A stretch of 64,000 nt of DNA from Larix kaempferi (Eukaryota; Streptophyta; Pinopsida; Pinales; Pinaceae). Of the stretch, positions 23,950 through 36,392 are shown in pieces. Numbering within the stretch: position 1 is the first letter of the stretch; each line of letters starts with the position of its first letter. The position numbers were made by a program, and so were the translations under genes. The stretch is taken from positions 15,610,501 to 15,674,500 of the forward strand of contig BSBM01000643.1 of NCBI GenBank assembly GCA_027924585.1. Direction: 5' to 3'. The notes under the pieces are model-generated. The model was not told where the DNA came from. It searched no databases and saw only the letters and a program-made list of their open reading frames with translations.

Positions 23950-24500
23950 TATTATAGATGGACCCAAAGAAAGGTATTCATTAAGTGCAATTTGGATGAT
24001 GGGTATAATAGTTGTTGATAAGGCCTAGGATTGAGGCCAAGTTTAATAAAATTTGGAGAACCAAATAAAAGGATAAGATTTGGTTGTGTAGACTAAAGTC
24101 CATTTGCAAGTGGAAATAAACATTTTTTATGGTCCTTCTTACATGAAGGCTTACCCATAGGGAAACCACTAAAATACTTAGGAATTATGCACCCCAAATT
24201 CTCATTGTGTGGCAAAGATGAAACTCTAAAACATTTTTATGTTTCTACAAATATGTTTAATCACTTTGCGATTAGGATTTCAAGCTTTGTCATACCTTTC
24301 TCCTATCCAATATTACCTAGAAGGCTACCCTATTGGGAGATTCTCTCCCTTGGGATGTTTTTTTTTCATAAAACATGGCATTGGACTAGAGCTAATATTT
24401 TATATAATCTTTGGAATCCAAGAAATGAGTGTTTTTCACCAAAGAACAACTTAACACAAATTTTACCTAGCAGGAAGGGTTTCTATTCATGCCCATATGG
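23950..24500 (+). pseudogene. LINE J: zf-RVT fragment of an L1-type element
   Basis: The plus strand reads, with stops and a frameshift, FFMVLL, GLPIGKPLKYLGI, then FSLCGKDETLKHFYV and ANILYNLWNPRNECF. This is the zinc-ribbon-like zf-RVT region found after RT in plant LINEs (compare FCPLCREAEETNSHIFVHC in LINE H). The upstream RT is too decayed to follow with confidence, perhaps from 23400. Copia D sequence starts at about 24551 on the opposite strand. Confidence 0.6.
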
Positions 24501-24550
24501 TTGTAAAAATTTGGGGCCAAACTTAAAAGGTGGACATGGAAGTAGCTCAC

Positions 24551-25850
24551 ATGTAGTAGATATTGGATTATTGGATGAAAACATATCCGTTGGTCGACCA
24601 TCTGCGGTCGATATATCCATCCCAGTCGAATTTGACAAATATATGTACATTGATTTCCTTGTTGTTCTTAGTTTGTCCTTCATAACACATTGCATAATCT
24701 GTCCTGCCATGTAGATACCTGAATACTCTCTTAACTGTGGTCTAGTGTTCTTTTCTAGGTGTTGACATGTACCTTCTAAATACTCCCACTGCATGGGAAA
24801 TATATGGTTGAATACATACCACATCATAAATAAGATTACTTACAACACTATCATTTGGAACATATGACATGTACTATATTTCTTCATGTGTCTTAAGACG
24901 CTGTTCAACAAATAGCTTGACTCTCACATGAATAGGGACCTTGATCGGTATACTCTCCTGCATGTTGAAACATTTTAGATTTTTCTCAACATATTTTTTC
25001 TAACTTAACTAGATCCTTCTACCTACTCTATCTCTTGTAATTTACATTCCAAGAATGAAATTTACACTCAGAGATCCTTCAAATCGAACTTGGAGGACAT
25101 TTACAGTTTTACCTCCTTTATTATATCTATGTTATTTTTGACCTATAATATGTCATCAACATACACACCTACATATATGAGATGACCACATAATTTATTC
25201 CCATAAACATAGTGATCAACCTGACTTCTGACAAACTCCAACTGTTGGATATACATATCAAACTTCTAATACCACATCTTGGGTGATTGTTTTAGAATGT
25301 AGAGAGACTTCTTGAGCTTGCAGACTATCTCCTTTTCTCCTTCCACTATAAAACATTTAGGCTATTTCATATAGATCTCTTCTTTACGATGACCATGAAG
25401 AAATGCTGTCTTTACAACCATCTATTCTATTCCAAGATCAAACACTGCATCTAAATACATTTGTGGCCTTATGGAAGTTAATTTAGCAACAACAGAGAAA
25501 TCTCACCAAAATCAACTCTCTCGACTTGGGAATATCCTTTCGCTACCCGTCGAGCATTGTACTTCTCGACTTGACTTGTTGCATTCATATTTTTCTTGAA
25601 CACTCACTTACTACTGATGGGTTTCCTTCCACTTGGTAACGTGACTAGATCCCATGTTTCATTCTTCTTCAAGGACTCCATTTCTTCTTCCATGGCCCTT
25701 TTCCAAAGTTTACCCTTTGTCAAGTTGATCACTTCCTTTATCGACCTAGGATAATCTTCTATGGAATTTAACACAAAAGCAGAGCAAAAATTGGGTGGAC
25801 TATACCTTTCTAGTTGTTTTCTTGCTATGACAGACCTATTGACATCCAAA
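24551..25850 (-). pseudogene. Copia D reverse transcriptase and RNase H start
   Basis: RT entry segment GKLWKRAMEEEMESLKKNET (25760-25680), then YVDD near 25146 (GVYVDDIL), then a decayed thumb. SNLIYDVVC lies near 24830 and KRVFRYLHGRTDYAMCY near 24720. RNase H begins with FDWDGYIDRRWSTNGYVF near 24590. Frameshifts and stops occur throughout. The RNase H is cut after its first block. Confidence 0.78.
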
Positions 25851-25978
25851 GTCTACTATTCCACTTCTTTGTCGGATTAAGTCGACTCACTTAAATCTAG
25901 AATTTCATCATTCATTTCAAACTCTTGCTTTTTTGTTTTTTCTCTTTTAACCTCTTCATCCGTGAAAGTGCCTCAAAC

Positions 25979-27340
25979 TTATCTGAAGATCAAATATCTA
26001 CTATAAATTTCCTTCCTTATAACCATATTCCATAACTTATACCCTTTCACTCCATCCTTGTACTCGAAGAAGATGCATTTCTCCATCTTGTAGTTGAGTT
26101 TTGTTCTTTTCTCCTTTGGGACATGCACAAAGTCTTCACACCCAAAAACTATGAGATGTGTAAGAGAGGGATTCTTACCATCCCATGCCTCATATGGAGT
26201 CTTGTCAACCAGATCCATCAAGGATGACCTATTCACCAAGTAGCATGCCATGTCAATTGCCTCTACCTAGAATTCTTGTGTGACTCTTGCACCATTGAGC
26301 ATGCTCCTTTCTTTCTCCATCAACATTCTATTAATTATTTTAGCAATTCCATTCTATTGAGGTGTGTATGGAGCTATGTTTTGTCAAGCTATACCATGCT
26401 ATCTATAGAACTGGTCGAACGCCTTCTCACAAAATTATCCTCAGTTATTAGTTCTCAGCACCTTGATCTTTTTACCAGTCTGATTTTCCACAGGAGATTT
26501 GAACTCTTGAAATATTTCAAACACCTATGATTTCTTCCTCAAAAAATAGAACCATGTCATTATGGAGAAATCATCTATGAAAGAGATGTAATATTGAGAT
26601 CCTCTTAGTGAAGGAATCGACATAGGCCAAAAAACATCACTATGTATTAACTCTAGTATTTCCTTATCCCTAGCAGCACTAGATGAGAACCTTACATGAA
26701 TTTGCTTACTATAAATACAATTTTCATAGAATTTAACTTCTTCAGAACAACTAGGGAGGCCTTCAACCATAACTTTACTATGCATAGCATGAAGACCTTT
26801 CTCACCTATATGTCCCATCCATTGATGCCACAACATGTTTGAGTCAACTAGAAAAGAAGATATACTGTCAGACTCAAGAGAAACCACATTAGCACTTTCG
26901 TCGGTGTCTGTTCTTCCAATAACTTATACAAGGTTCCAGTTTGAACTCCTCTCATCAATTCCATTACTCCTCTCACCATCTTGCGTGTATATTTATTAAA
27001 TACATATTGCACACCTGCATTCACCTCCTTACTAACTGAGATAAGGTTTCAGACCAAACTTGTGATATGAAGTACTCTTGGAAGTGTTCCTATACTTCCA
27101 TATTTCAGATTTAGTCAAACTTTACCTCGTCTGACTATCCTGGTCAGTGAATCGTCTCCTAGTAGGACATCACCACCATCAAACTTCTCATACTCACATA
27201 ACCACTCTTTGTGAGGTGTCATATGATATTATGCATTAGAGTTGATCAACCAAGAGTCGCGGTCCAACTGTGTACCTATGGAGGCCAAATATACATCGCC
27301 TTTCTATTCTTGTGAAGACTTACCATTAGTCGACTGAACT
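25979..27340 (-). pseudogene. Copia D protease remnant and integrase
   Basis: The protease is a remnant near 27260: DSWLINSNA stands where DSWLIDSGA would be expected, then HMTPHKEW, so the catalytic Asp is changed. GAG-pre-integrase has MLWHQWMGHIGEKGLHAM (about 26830). The integrase core has LELIHSDVFWPM near 26650 and SFIDDFSIMTWFYFLRKK near 26550. The C-terminal part (26251-25979) has ACYLVNRSSLMDL, TPYEAWDGKNPSLTHLIVFG and [13 protein letters not shown]. Several frames are involved. Confidence 0.8.
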
Positions 27341-27379
27341 TCCTCAAACCCTTTTCCTGTCTCAACTTCTGTCGACTTA

Positions 27380-28130
27380 CAATTTCATCTATATTTCCCA
27401 ACTTTACTGCATCACCAACATGTTTTCGTTGTTGGACCAAGGGAACTGGTTTTAGATATACCCCTTGACTTTGATCTTCTATTGAAATTTTTTCCTTTTC
27501 CTCTGTCTATAGGTCGACCTCTTACCATCAAGGCATTGTGGAATGGGGATTCCATGTTCTTTCATATCATCTCTTCAAAAAACAGAGATGTGAGCACATT
27601 ATCAATCTTCAATGTGGTATTATTTATTCCAATAGCCACAACCAGGCTATCCCAGGAATCTGGTAAAGAACACAACAAACTGATGCAGTTTTCCTCCTCA
27701 GTGATTTTAATATCCACAGACAACAATTGAGTGATCATAGTGTTGAATGCATTCAGGTGCTTTGTAACCAAGTAACCTTCACCCATCCATACAAAATATA
27801 TCTTCTTTTGAAGAAACAACTTGTTAACAAGATATTTCAACTAGTACAAATTCCCCAACTTTTCACATAACTTCTTTGCAGTTTCTTCTTTTGAGACATT
27901 CAACAATACAAAATATGCTAAGTAAAGTCGAATTCTACTCCTTTCCTTCCTATCAATATTTTTCTAGACTTCCTTAAACACACTATCCAAAGTAATTTTG
28001 GGTCGACTATAACCCATTGTTCTCGTTCCAAGGAGATCCTCCATTTTAAGCTTCCAAAGCTCAAAATTTTTCCCATTAAAATTTTCAATTTATATCCTAT
28101 ATGTGTTATCCATTCTAACTATACATCAAT
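27380..28130 (-). pseudogene. Copia D gag
   Basis: The open part (27840-27562) has HLNAFNTMITQLLSVDIKIT, LLCSLPDSWDSLVVAI and LFFEEM, the UBN2-type copia capsid signature. More degraded sequence up to about 28110 (NFNGKNFELWKLKMEDLL-like) completes the N-terminus. A CCHC knuckle is barely traceable near 27400. Confidence 0.72.
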
Positions 28131-28222
28131 GTTTATGGAAACTCCCATTGCAACAGGTATTTCCTAGATCCAATGCCAAGCCAAACCCTCAGCAACAATG
28201 GCGCCCCCCTACAAACCAATAC

Positions 28223-28235
28223 AACTTTGATACCA
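28223..28235 (-). other. Copia D primer-binding site
   Basis: The element strand reads TGGTATCAAAGTT, a slightly changed initiator-Met site, next to the 5' LTR. Confidence 0.7.
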
Positions 28236-28242
28236 ATTATTA

Positions 28243-28790
28243 GGTCTAGTATCGATTACAATAGGTTTGCAAATTGATTCATATAGTTAAACACAATTTA
28301 AACATTAAACAACGACACACAACACATCAACACATTACACAGAAATTACCATGGAAACCCCTCTCCTTCATGAAAACCGATAAACAAGTGAGATTTCCAC
28401 TCATTTATTAATCAAACACTCATAACATGTGTTTACAACCATGATTTGCTAGACCACAAATTACACTTCATTTGCATGATCATCAAACTTGCTATGTCAC
28501 TCTACATCTTTCATAGCCATTACATCTTATTTATAGATGCAATACAACCAACTACTCATTAATGGAAATCCATAACTCCCTAACCACTTTTAGTTATTTT
28601 GTTATAGTTGACTTGACTAGTTCAACCTTAGTTGATCGCCCATTGATCTTTTAGCCATTTCGTCAACTTCCCCTCGACCATTCATTTACCTTTGACCAAA
28701 CAACTATTCCAGTTGATCGGTCAACCAGACTTCCACTCTCTATTGCCTACGACTCTAGACGGCTAATCAATGAATATAAGTTTCGCAACA
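28243..28790 (-). repeat. Copia D 5' LTR
   Basis: The element-strand start TGTTGCGAAACTTATATTC is at 28790. The inner edge adjoins the primer-binding site. No second copy is present in the window, so the limits rest on the TG end and the primer site alone. Confidence 0.55.
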
Positions 28791-31141
28791 ATACTTCTAT
28801 TGATTCGATCCATTTTCTATCCCCTTGCCTAAATCTAATGGTGGTGTGAAATACAATATGATAGTGTACCTCCCTTGGAGCTAGTATTTAATTGAGTCAT
28901 GTTATCGTTGATGTGGTATAGTTGTTTTGTTACATTGTCCTATGAATTGTCTCTCTATTTTGTGTTTTGTGGGAAAGTTGTTATAATGGCACTATGATCC
29001 CATTGAAGTAGTCTAAGACAAGGTATGTGGAAGGAAATACCATTGTTCATTGTATTATTATGGGGTTTTGGTGGAAGATACAATAAATAGTCAAGTCATG
29101 TTGCTAAAAAGGATTGGTGTGTGGGGTTTGGAAATATCTTACTTCCTAAAGGATGATGGAACATTCCATTGATAAAAAATTCAAGTAATGTGGAAATCTA
29201 TGGTGGAGGGGGACTTGGAAAGTAAGTGTAGGGAAGAGGTTTGGTGGAATGGAAAAATATAGAGTGAGGAATGTGGCTTTGTGGCATAATTGGAGTGTGT
29301 GTCCATGTTGTCTTCAATGGTGCGGTCTGGCATTTTTTAGTTGAATCAGTGTACACTTTAATATTTTATTCAATTTTTGTATTCTTTGGCAACAAGTACT
29401 CAAGTTGGCAATGTGTTTAGGAAGCACATTGAGTCATTTGTCATTATTTCGTTCAGAATATACATATGCATATCGCTAATTCATTTTTTCCATTTAATGA
29501 AGTCAACATGTGGCTTATGTTCATATTCAAATTTAGTGGGGAATCATAAAGCATGAAGTTCCTTTGCAACTTCAACAACTTCAATAACCGAGTGTGATAG
29601 CTTCAAATTTGGTGGTTTTTGTTTTGCAAATTTTTATCAACATGTCCTATGGATTGGTAATGGAGATCTTTAGCTTTTAGTGCTAAGTTTAATTTTCAAT
29701 ATCCTCTTCGCCATAATAAAGCTAATGCACATATCTTCCATCCATTGTTTTTCAAGTAAAACCTTGTAGATGTTTCCTTCAATGTCCATCAACTGAAAAT
29801 CAAGTATTTGAACAAAATATCCAACTTTAATAGTCACGTTATTCAACAATCATCCTACCATATTTAGTTCGTCATCACCTATGATAAAAAGGAATTCAAG
29901 GTTAGTTAATAGAGGACATCCAATCACCTTTTAGAAAGAATTTATGACTACATTTGTGGTTCTCCCTAATTTACCATGGTTGCATACGATCCGATGATTG
30001 AAGAAGGTATGCCTATAATCATATAGAAGGTATGCCTAGAATCAGAGATATCAGTGAGATGTTGCATGTTGTAACAACTCTTCTCACCATACTCACTCAC
30101 TTATTTACAACCCTCTTAATTCCCTTAGTGACTTCATTTCCCCTTCTTGGATAGGAAATGGTATTGGTTCTCCATCACCTTATCTTACTATACTACAAAT
30201 TATGTTTTTCTAGTGTTGAGCCTCCATAGCATAGCTTTAGTGATCCTAATCTTAGGGATAGCCCCCTTGTGCTGGCAGAGTGCTAGCCTAAAGTGAGAAG
30301 AGGGTTTGTGAGGTAGGTGACATTGGTATCCCTCTTGAGTTACCCATAGGATTACACCGATCTTTTCACTTTGGATTTCAATTATAAGAATAATTGGTAA
30401 AAAACACCACTAAAGTCACTTTCACATTTCCATACATTGTTAAAACTATAGTAGTAGTTGAAGGAAATATACATCATTGGATGACTCAACAACCAATGGA
30501 AGAAATGATTGCTTGAAATCCTATTTCATACTCATCCTATTAAAACATCATATTTAGAGGCATTGATGGTAGGAACATTGTGTCTAGTTATATAATCATA
30601 TGGATTTCATTTCAAAGGTATTGACTATTAGAATATTAAAAACCCATCTAGACTTAGGATATAATGTATTAATCATTTTTTACTAATTTCCTAGGTGTTG
30701 ATTAGGTAGTTGGCCACAAATTACCTATTTTGGCCCACACATTCCATCATTATCCATAGGAGCACACTTAGAAATATTTTAGATAAGGTTCTGCTACTTT
30801 TATGACTGTCTTGAATTAGCAAGAGTGCTTTCCTGCCTTACATAGTTTTGTCTTGTTTTTTCCACTTTTCAGTGGATAAGGATAAAAGTGCACCCTCATT
30901 GAATTGGAAAGTTGTCTTCTTTTTGGCTAAAACATCCTCCATATTTTTCTCTCCAAAATCCATCATCACATTCCTTTTTCATCACTCATTAGCTTCCATA
31001 GCTGATTTAACTAATTCTCGAGGTCTTTGACTGATTTGGAAAGTGATTTTGCCACCTTGGTTTTTTTTTAGCTTTTAGTAAGCCTGCCTTTTGTGAACTT
31101 TTCAAACTTGATTCCAAGGAATTCAAATTCTCTCTTGAGGA
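28791..31141. other. No feature recognised
   Basis: AT-rich, with only short random-looking frames. No LTR, tandem array or protein family could be assigned. Confidence 0.5.
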
Positions 31142-31600
31142 TGTATTATATATTGTATTCATATTGTTGAATAATATAGAGATGATATTTACATCAATTG
31201 AGTTCCGTCTCTCATAGTTCTACTCCAATATTTCTCTTATTTCTCCATATATCTAAATAATTCTTGTGAGGACTTCTTTGCTTATAGATCCGGTTTTATT
31301 AGAATTCTATCATGGTCTTGAACCTATTAAGAATTCCTACATGGTATCAAAGCTTGGGGAGCTCTTGATTAAATTAGTATTCTAGTATAATATTGCAGAG
31401 AGTTTGTTTTGTAGGTACTAAATATTGAATGGCAGAAGAAGGGTAAGTTAACGCTGAGAGGAAGAGAGGGAGGGAAGGAACATTGCTACTCTGACGGGGG
31501 AGAAAGGAGGGATGTGTAGTCACCACTCCAAAGGGTCGTGCGAAGGTGAGGAAGTGGGAGGGGGAACCTCGTATCCAACTCCCCAAAAATATGAAATAAA
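31142..31600 (+). mobile_element. Copia L: small 5' LTR plus leader fragment
   Basis: A plus-strand stretch of about 200 bp (TGTATTATATATTG... to ...CCTACA at 31341) ends exactly against TGGTATCAAAGC (31342-31353), an initiator-Met primer-binding site. A leader follows, with a possible gag start ATGGCAGAAGAAGG near 31430. The element ends near 31600, before gypsy E. No 3' LTR is seen. Confidence 0.6.
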
Positions 31601-31639
31601 ACAAAAAAACACACTAAAAGTGAAAACCCTACCAAGTTA

Positions 31640-32066
31640 AACAGAAACTAGTGATCAACTCCTCCCACGTAGTTGTTCCTCATCGTAGTTCTGCTGAGTT
31701 GTACTAGCTCCGCGGCACTTCATATAACATATGGATGAATGCATGAACCCATTCTTTCTTCGGCCTCATTCCCCATGTAATTTGACATTCTCCCAGATGA
31801 TCCCTTGGATCACTTCTTCCATCATATTTATTCCCTTTGTAGCATTTGTTCTCCCCAAATATTACTTCCATCAATCGTCGACATAGTTTCCAGTTTGTTA
31901 TCAGAGACTTGTGCGCATCCCACCACCTCGCTAGAGTAGCCTTGAATGCTTCTTCTAATGCTAACAAGTGATGTGGTTCTAATACTTTGTCTTCAAATCA
32001 TTGATGAATATTGCCAGGTTAGGTAGTCCTTCGTATGTCGGTAGATCACATACTTCTGTCGCTACC
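31640..32066 (-). pseudogene. Gypsy E second capsid-like domain
   Basis: From right to left: WVATEVCDLPTYEGLPNLAI, then after a frameshift LLALEEAFKATLARWWDAHK, WKLCRRLMEVIFG, NKYDGRSDPRDHLGEC and EWVHAFIHMLYEVPRS, then YNSAELR and TTTWEEL. This has the pattern of a retrotransposon gag (capsid) domain, with the conserved W, C and YxG.sDPrdH residues. It lies downstream of the protease, which is not the textbook gypsy order. The region ends near 31640 without RT. Confidence 0.7.
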
Positions 32067-32071
32067 CATCT
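32067..32071. repeat. Target-site duplication of copia C (CATCT / CATAT)
   Basis: CATCT at 32067-32071 flanks the left LTR and CATAT at 39360-39364 flanks the right LTR, one change in five. Continuity of gypsy E across the junction supports the assignment. Confidence 0.75.
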
Positions 32072-32675
32072 CGTTAAATTTTGAGCATTAATTCACAATA
32101 CTCTAGGATCTTTACTGAGAGAATAACATGTATAGTATATCAATGCATAACAATCATAATAAGCATTACAAGCATCACAAGAATCAAAAGCATGAGAGAC
32201 AAGAGACACAGAGTTTCTGTGGGGAAAACCCTAAGGTGAAAAACCCCACAACTTCCTCAGAGATAGAGAGAGCAATGGCTCAACCAAAGTACAACCAAAA
32301 TACACTGAGATAGTCTCCTAGTAGCAGATGATCCTCCTCCTAACTAGTGCACCACTTTCTGAGTGAGAGAAGTGTGAGTTTCCGAGTGCTCAAATAGAGA
32401 TCTCCCGATCTCTATTTATACTTAACCTGTTTTCCCAGTTACACTATGAGGCCGACTTGTCTAGCTAGGTACATCCACAATATAATATATATTTCAGGGC
32501 TGACCCCACACATGGTGGTCTAATAACCCATCGGCAAGTACACACACTTGCGATACTTGTCAATACACATGACGACACTTCCTTATAGAGGAATAACACA
32601 TCACTTATAAGGGTACAATACATATATATGAAATACATAGATGAAATACATTCCGAAGTTACATATACATCAACA
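32072..32675 (-). repeat. Copia C 3' LTR
   Basis: 604 bp, paired with 38769-39359 and strongly similar to both LTRs of copia B. The first base is C instead of T, probably a point mutation. It retains the TATA box and the overlapping inverted repeat. Confidence 0.92.
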
Positions 32676-32688
32676 CTCCCTCTTAACT
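32676..32688 (-). other. Copia C polypurine tract
   Basis: The element strand reads AGTTAAGAGGGAG against the 3' LTR, identical to copia B. Confidence 0.85.
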
Positions 32689-32689
32689 A

Positions 32690-34100
32690 GGAAGGTATTT
32701 CTCGACATAGATCTGCTAGACAAGTCTTCTTCTCAGGATCATCGTCATCGATGCAACGTCATCATCACCATCACTGCTGCTGCTATCTCAACCAATCTTT
32801 GAATCTACTCATCATAGGAAGTTCTACAGAGCCAGTCCTTTTTCATACTGGATGTAGGCCCACCACCTGCAGGTCTTCATCACTGGCCATACTGTGGAAT
32901 CCTCAGGACTTATTACGTGCGTCACAAAACCTCGAAAGAGCATCCCAGGATGTTACGGGTACACAACTCCGACCTGTAGGATCTCCTAGGGCCATATTAT
33001 ATGTGACCTCACCACAAAACCTCACAAGAGCATCCCAGGCTGTTATGAGCACACAGCTCAACCTATAGGATCTCCTAGGGACAGATTACATGTGGTCACC
33101 ACAAAACCTCGCAAGAGCATCCCAGGCTGTTACGAGCACACAAATCTACCTATAGGATCTCCCAGGGACATATTACATGTGGTCATGGCAAAACCTCGCA
33201 AGAGCATCCCAAGACTTATTACGGGCACACAACCCAACCTATCGGATCTCCCAGGGACAGATTATATGCCATAGGACAAAACCTCGAAAGAGCATCTGCC
33301 AGATATCCCAGGGCCAGTTTATATGCCATAGGAAAAACCTCGAAAGACTATTTGCAGATCTCCCAGGGCCAAATTATATGTCCTCCCAGAGCAAAACCTC
33401 GAAAGAGCATTTTCCAGATATCCAAGGGCCAGATTACATGCCATAGGCAAAACCTCGAAAGACTATCTGCAAATCTCCCAGGGCCAAATTATATGCTCAT
33501 CTGCACAACCTGTTCCATGGCCATAAAGTATCAACCTGATACTCACCATACATCATCCTGACGTACACATGATCATCCTGATCATCATCACTGCAACATC
33601 CTGCTGCATATCATCTAGAGCAACATCTTGAAGCTCGTCATCCATGATCATCCTGTTCATACAATGCATCTACCTGATGCATACCAAGTATCTACCTGAT
33701 ACATATCATCATACATGATCCACCTTATCATACAATGTATCCACCTGATACATACATAGATACACAATGCATCTAACTGATATATATATCAACATACATG
33801 ATCTACCTGATCATACACAGTATCCACCTGATACATATACAGATACATGGTTCAAGCATCCAACATGATGCATATACAAAATACATACAAATGATCCAAC
33901 CAATCATATCCATCATCCAACATGATGCGTACATACATATACATATAAATGATCCAACTGATCATATCTAGCATCCAACATGATGCGTACATATACATAT
34001 AAATGATCCAACTGATCATATCCAACATCCTCCTGATGCATATACAGAGCAGTAACTGGAGCATCGTCTTGATGCTCATCATCCAGTGCTTACATCCATA
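32690..34100 (-). repeat. Copia C untranslated tandem-repeat zone
   Basis: The same two arrays as in copia B: CCTCG.AAGAGCATCCCAGG units at about 32920-33500, then ACCTGATACATA and GATCCAACTGATCATATCCA units at about 33540-34040. Unit number and small indels differ between B and C, as expected of slippage after their divergence. Confidence 0.86.
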
Positions 34101-34157
34101 GCCATATGAAGGATCCTCCTTCCAACATGCTTGGAATGGCTTCTGGAAATGTGTCCA

Positions 34158-34994
34158 TCACTTCTTCCTCGAAGTGTCATCAATCCGAAGAACACCAAGC
34201 CTCTCTCTGAAGTACTCGAACTTCACTTTGGCTAGTGGTTTCGTCAGCACATCTGCAATCTGCTCGTCCGTCACAACATACAGGAGCTTCACTGCTCCTC
34301 TCTGCACCATATCCCTGATATAGTGATATTTGATCTCTATGTGTTTCAACCTGTCGTGAAACACTGGGTTCTCAGATAGCTTCACACAACTCTGGTTATC
34401 ACAGAAGATACCAGTAGCATCCAACGGGAGATCAAATAACTCAGACAGTAGCTTCCGAAGCCATACTTCCTCACAGCTACCTGAACAGGATGCAACATAC
34501 TCTGCTTCAGCTGTACTCAGTGCTACGCAGGACTGCTTCCTGCTAAACCAAGAGATCACACCTGATCCCATATTGAAGCAGCACCCAGATGTGCTCTTCC
34601 TATCTGCAGCACTACTTGTCCAATCTGAATCAACATAACCCTGCATGTTAAACTTTTGATTCGCTTCATACTTGAGCCCATAATCAACTGTACCCTTTAG
34701 GTACCTCAGAATATGCTTTACAGCAACCAGGTGAACACTCCTCGGATCCGTCAGGAACTGGCTCAATGTGTTCACCGCAAAGCAAATATCTGGTCTCGTG
34801 TTCGTCAGGTACATCAAGGACCCAATCATCTGACGATACATAGAGACATTAACCGGCTCAGATGAAGCATCACAAAGAAGCTTCAGATTTGATGCCATAG
34901 GTGTGGCCATGGCCTTGCAATCCATCATCTTGAACCTCTTCAGGATATCTATAGTATACTTCCCTTGTCCAAGGAAGATCCCATCTATACTCTG
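34158..34994 (-). pseudogene. Copia C RNase H (end of pol)
   Basis: Open from the stop at 34995 to the TGA at 34158. Blocks: KAMATPMASNLKLL, YRQMIGSLMYLTNTRPDICF, YLKGTVDYGLKY, GYVDSDWTSSAADRKSTSG, KQSCVALSTAEAEYVA, FCDNQSCVKLSENPVFHD and DVLTKPLAKVKFEYF. The RNase H acidic residues (DSD, EAE, CDN) are all present. This is the C-terminal end of the polyprotein and ends in DDTSRKK, directly followed by the repeat zone. It is in frame with the RT part but for the TAG at 34995, where copia B reads TGG (W). Confidence 0.92.
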
Positions 34995-36347
34995 CTACAC
35001 CTCCATACCTAGGAAATAGTGCATCATCCCCAGGTCCTTCATATCGAACTCAACATCAAGCTTCCTCTTTGTATCTGCAATCAATCTGTCATCTCCTGTT
35101 ACAAATAAGTCATCCACATACAGGAGCAGAATCACAGGATTCCCTTCCTCAACCTTGTAGTAAAGGTTGGAATCTGCTTTACTCTTGGTAAAGCCCAAGC
35201 TAGATAGGAAACTGTCCATCCTACCATACGAAATTCTGGGAGCTTGATTCAAGCCATACAAGGCCTTCTTCAATCTGCACACATATGACTCCCTGTCATG
35301 TGTTTCAAAACCGAGTGGCTGCTCCACACATACTTCCTCTTCAACTACACCATTCAAGAAAGTAGTCTTGACATCCATCTGGTGTATTTTCCATTTCATT
35401 GCTGCAGCCAGGGCAAGTACTATTTTGATGGAAGTATACCTGGCTACAGGTGCAAAAGTTTCTTCATAATCTATTCCCTCTTTCTGAGAGAAGCCACGAG
35501 CTACGAATCTTGCCTTGTATTTCTCTACACTGCCATCTGCAGCATGCTTGATTTTGTAGATCCATTTAGAAGTCACAACAGACTTCTCTTTAGGTCTTGG
35601 GACAACATCCCAAACATCATTCTTCATTATTGATTGGTATTCCTCAACCATGGCATCCTTCCATTCTTTCTTTTCCGCTGCTTCTTCATAACTGGAAGGT
35701 TCTTTATTCATGATGTCACAGAGTAAAGCAACATAGCTGGTATGTGATCTGGTTCTCTTCTTTGCTCCGTGTTCTTCTTCTGGAATGCCAAATCTTTCTA
35801 CATCTTGAATGAGCTCTCTAGCCCATGCAGGTTTACTCTTGTGAGAGTTATCCTCACGGGGTGGATCTGCAGATTCTTGCGTATCTTCAAACTCACGAAC
35901 AACTTCTGGAATTGCTTCAGTCATGGTAGTGTCTTGAAATCTAGTTTCCTTAGGTTCTTCATAAACTTCGATAGGTGCCTTCCTTGATTTGATGAATGCT
36001 GAGTTTTCATCAAATGTTACATCCCTACTGACATCAATCTTCTTGAACCCTGGAAAGTATATTCTGTAAGCCTTCGAGCTTTCATTGTAACCCACAAAGA
36101 TACCCTTCTTTCTTGAAGGATCTAGTTTGGTCCTCTTTTCCTTTGGGACATGTGTGTATACTGGACAACCAAATATTCTGAGATGGCTGACTTCAAGTTT
36201 CTTACCAGAAAAGACCTCTTCTGGTGTCTTGTTGTCCAATATCTTGTGGGGTGTTCTGTTCTGTACATATACAGTTGTTCTAGCTGCTTCTTCCCATAGA
36301 TGCATAGGTAGATCTTGGTCATGCAGCATTGCCCTTGCTGCTTCCAT
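34995..36347 (-). pseudogene. Copia C integrase C-terminus and reverse transcriptase
   Basis: 450 open codons. Integrase C-terminal blocks: [78 protein letters not shown] and DVSRDVTF. An acidic linker follows, then [65 protein letters not shown] and the catalytic YVDD at 35109-35120. The frame ends at a TAG (LGMEV) where the family has TGG. Upstream stops at 36366 and 36393 separate it from the integrase core. The RT copies element RNA into DNA inside the particle. Confidence 0.93.
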
Positions 36348-36392
36348 GACTATTCTGTTCTTTATTTATGCAACTCCATTTTGTTGTGGATT

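Larger units (their letters stand above)
24551..28790 (-). mobile_element. Copia D: fossil Ty1/copia element with 5' LTR
   Basis: Minus strand, reading right to left: 5' LTR (about 28243-28790), primer-binding site, gag, protease remnant, GAG-pre-integrase, integrase, RT and start of RNase H. It stops at about 24551 next to LINE J, so the 3' end and 3' LTR are missing. Its motifs set it apart from copias A to C. All domains carry stops or frameshifts. Confidence 0.82.
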
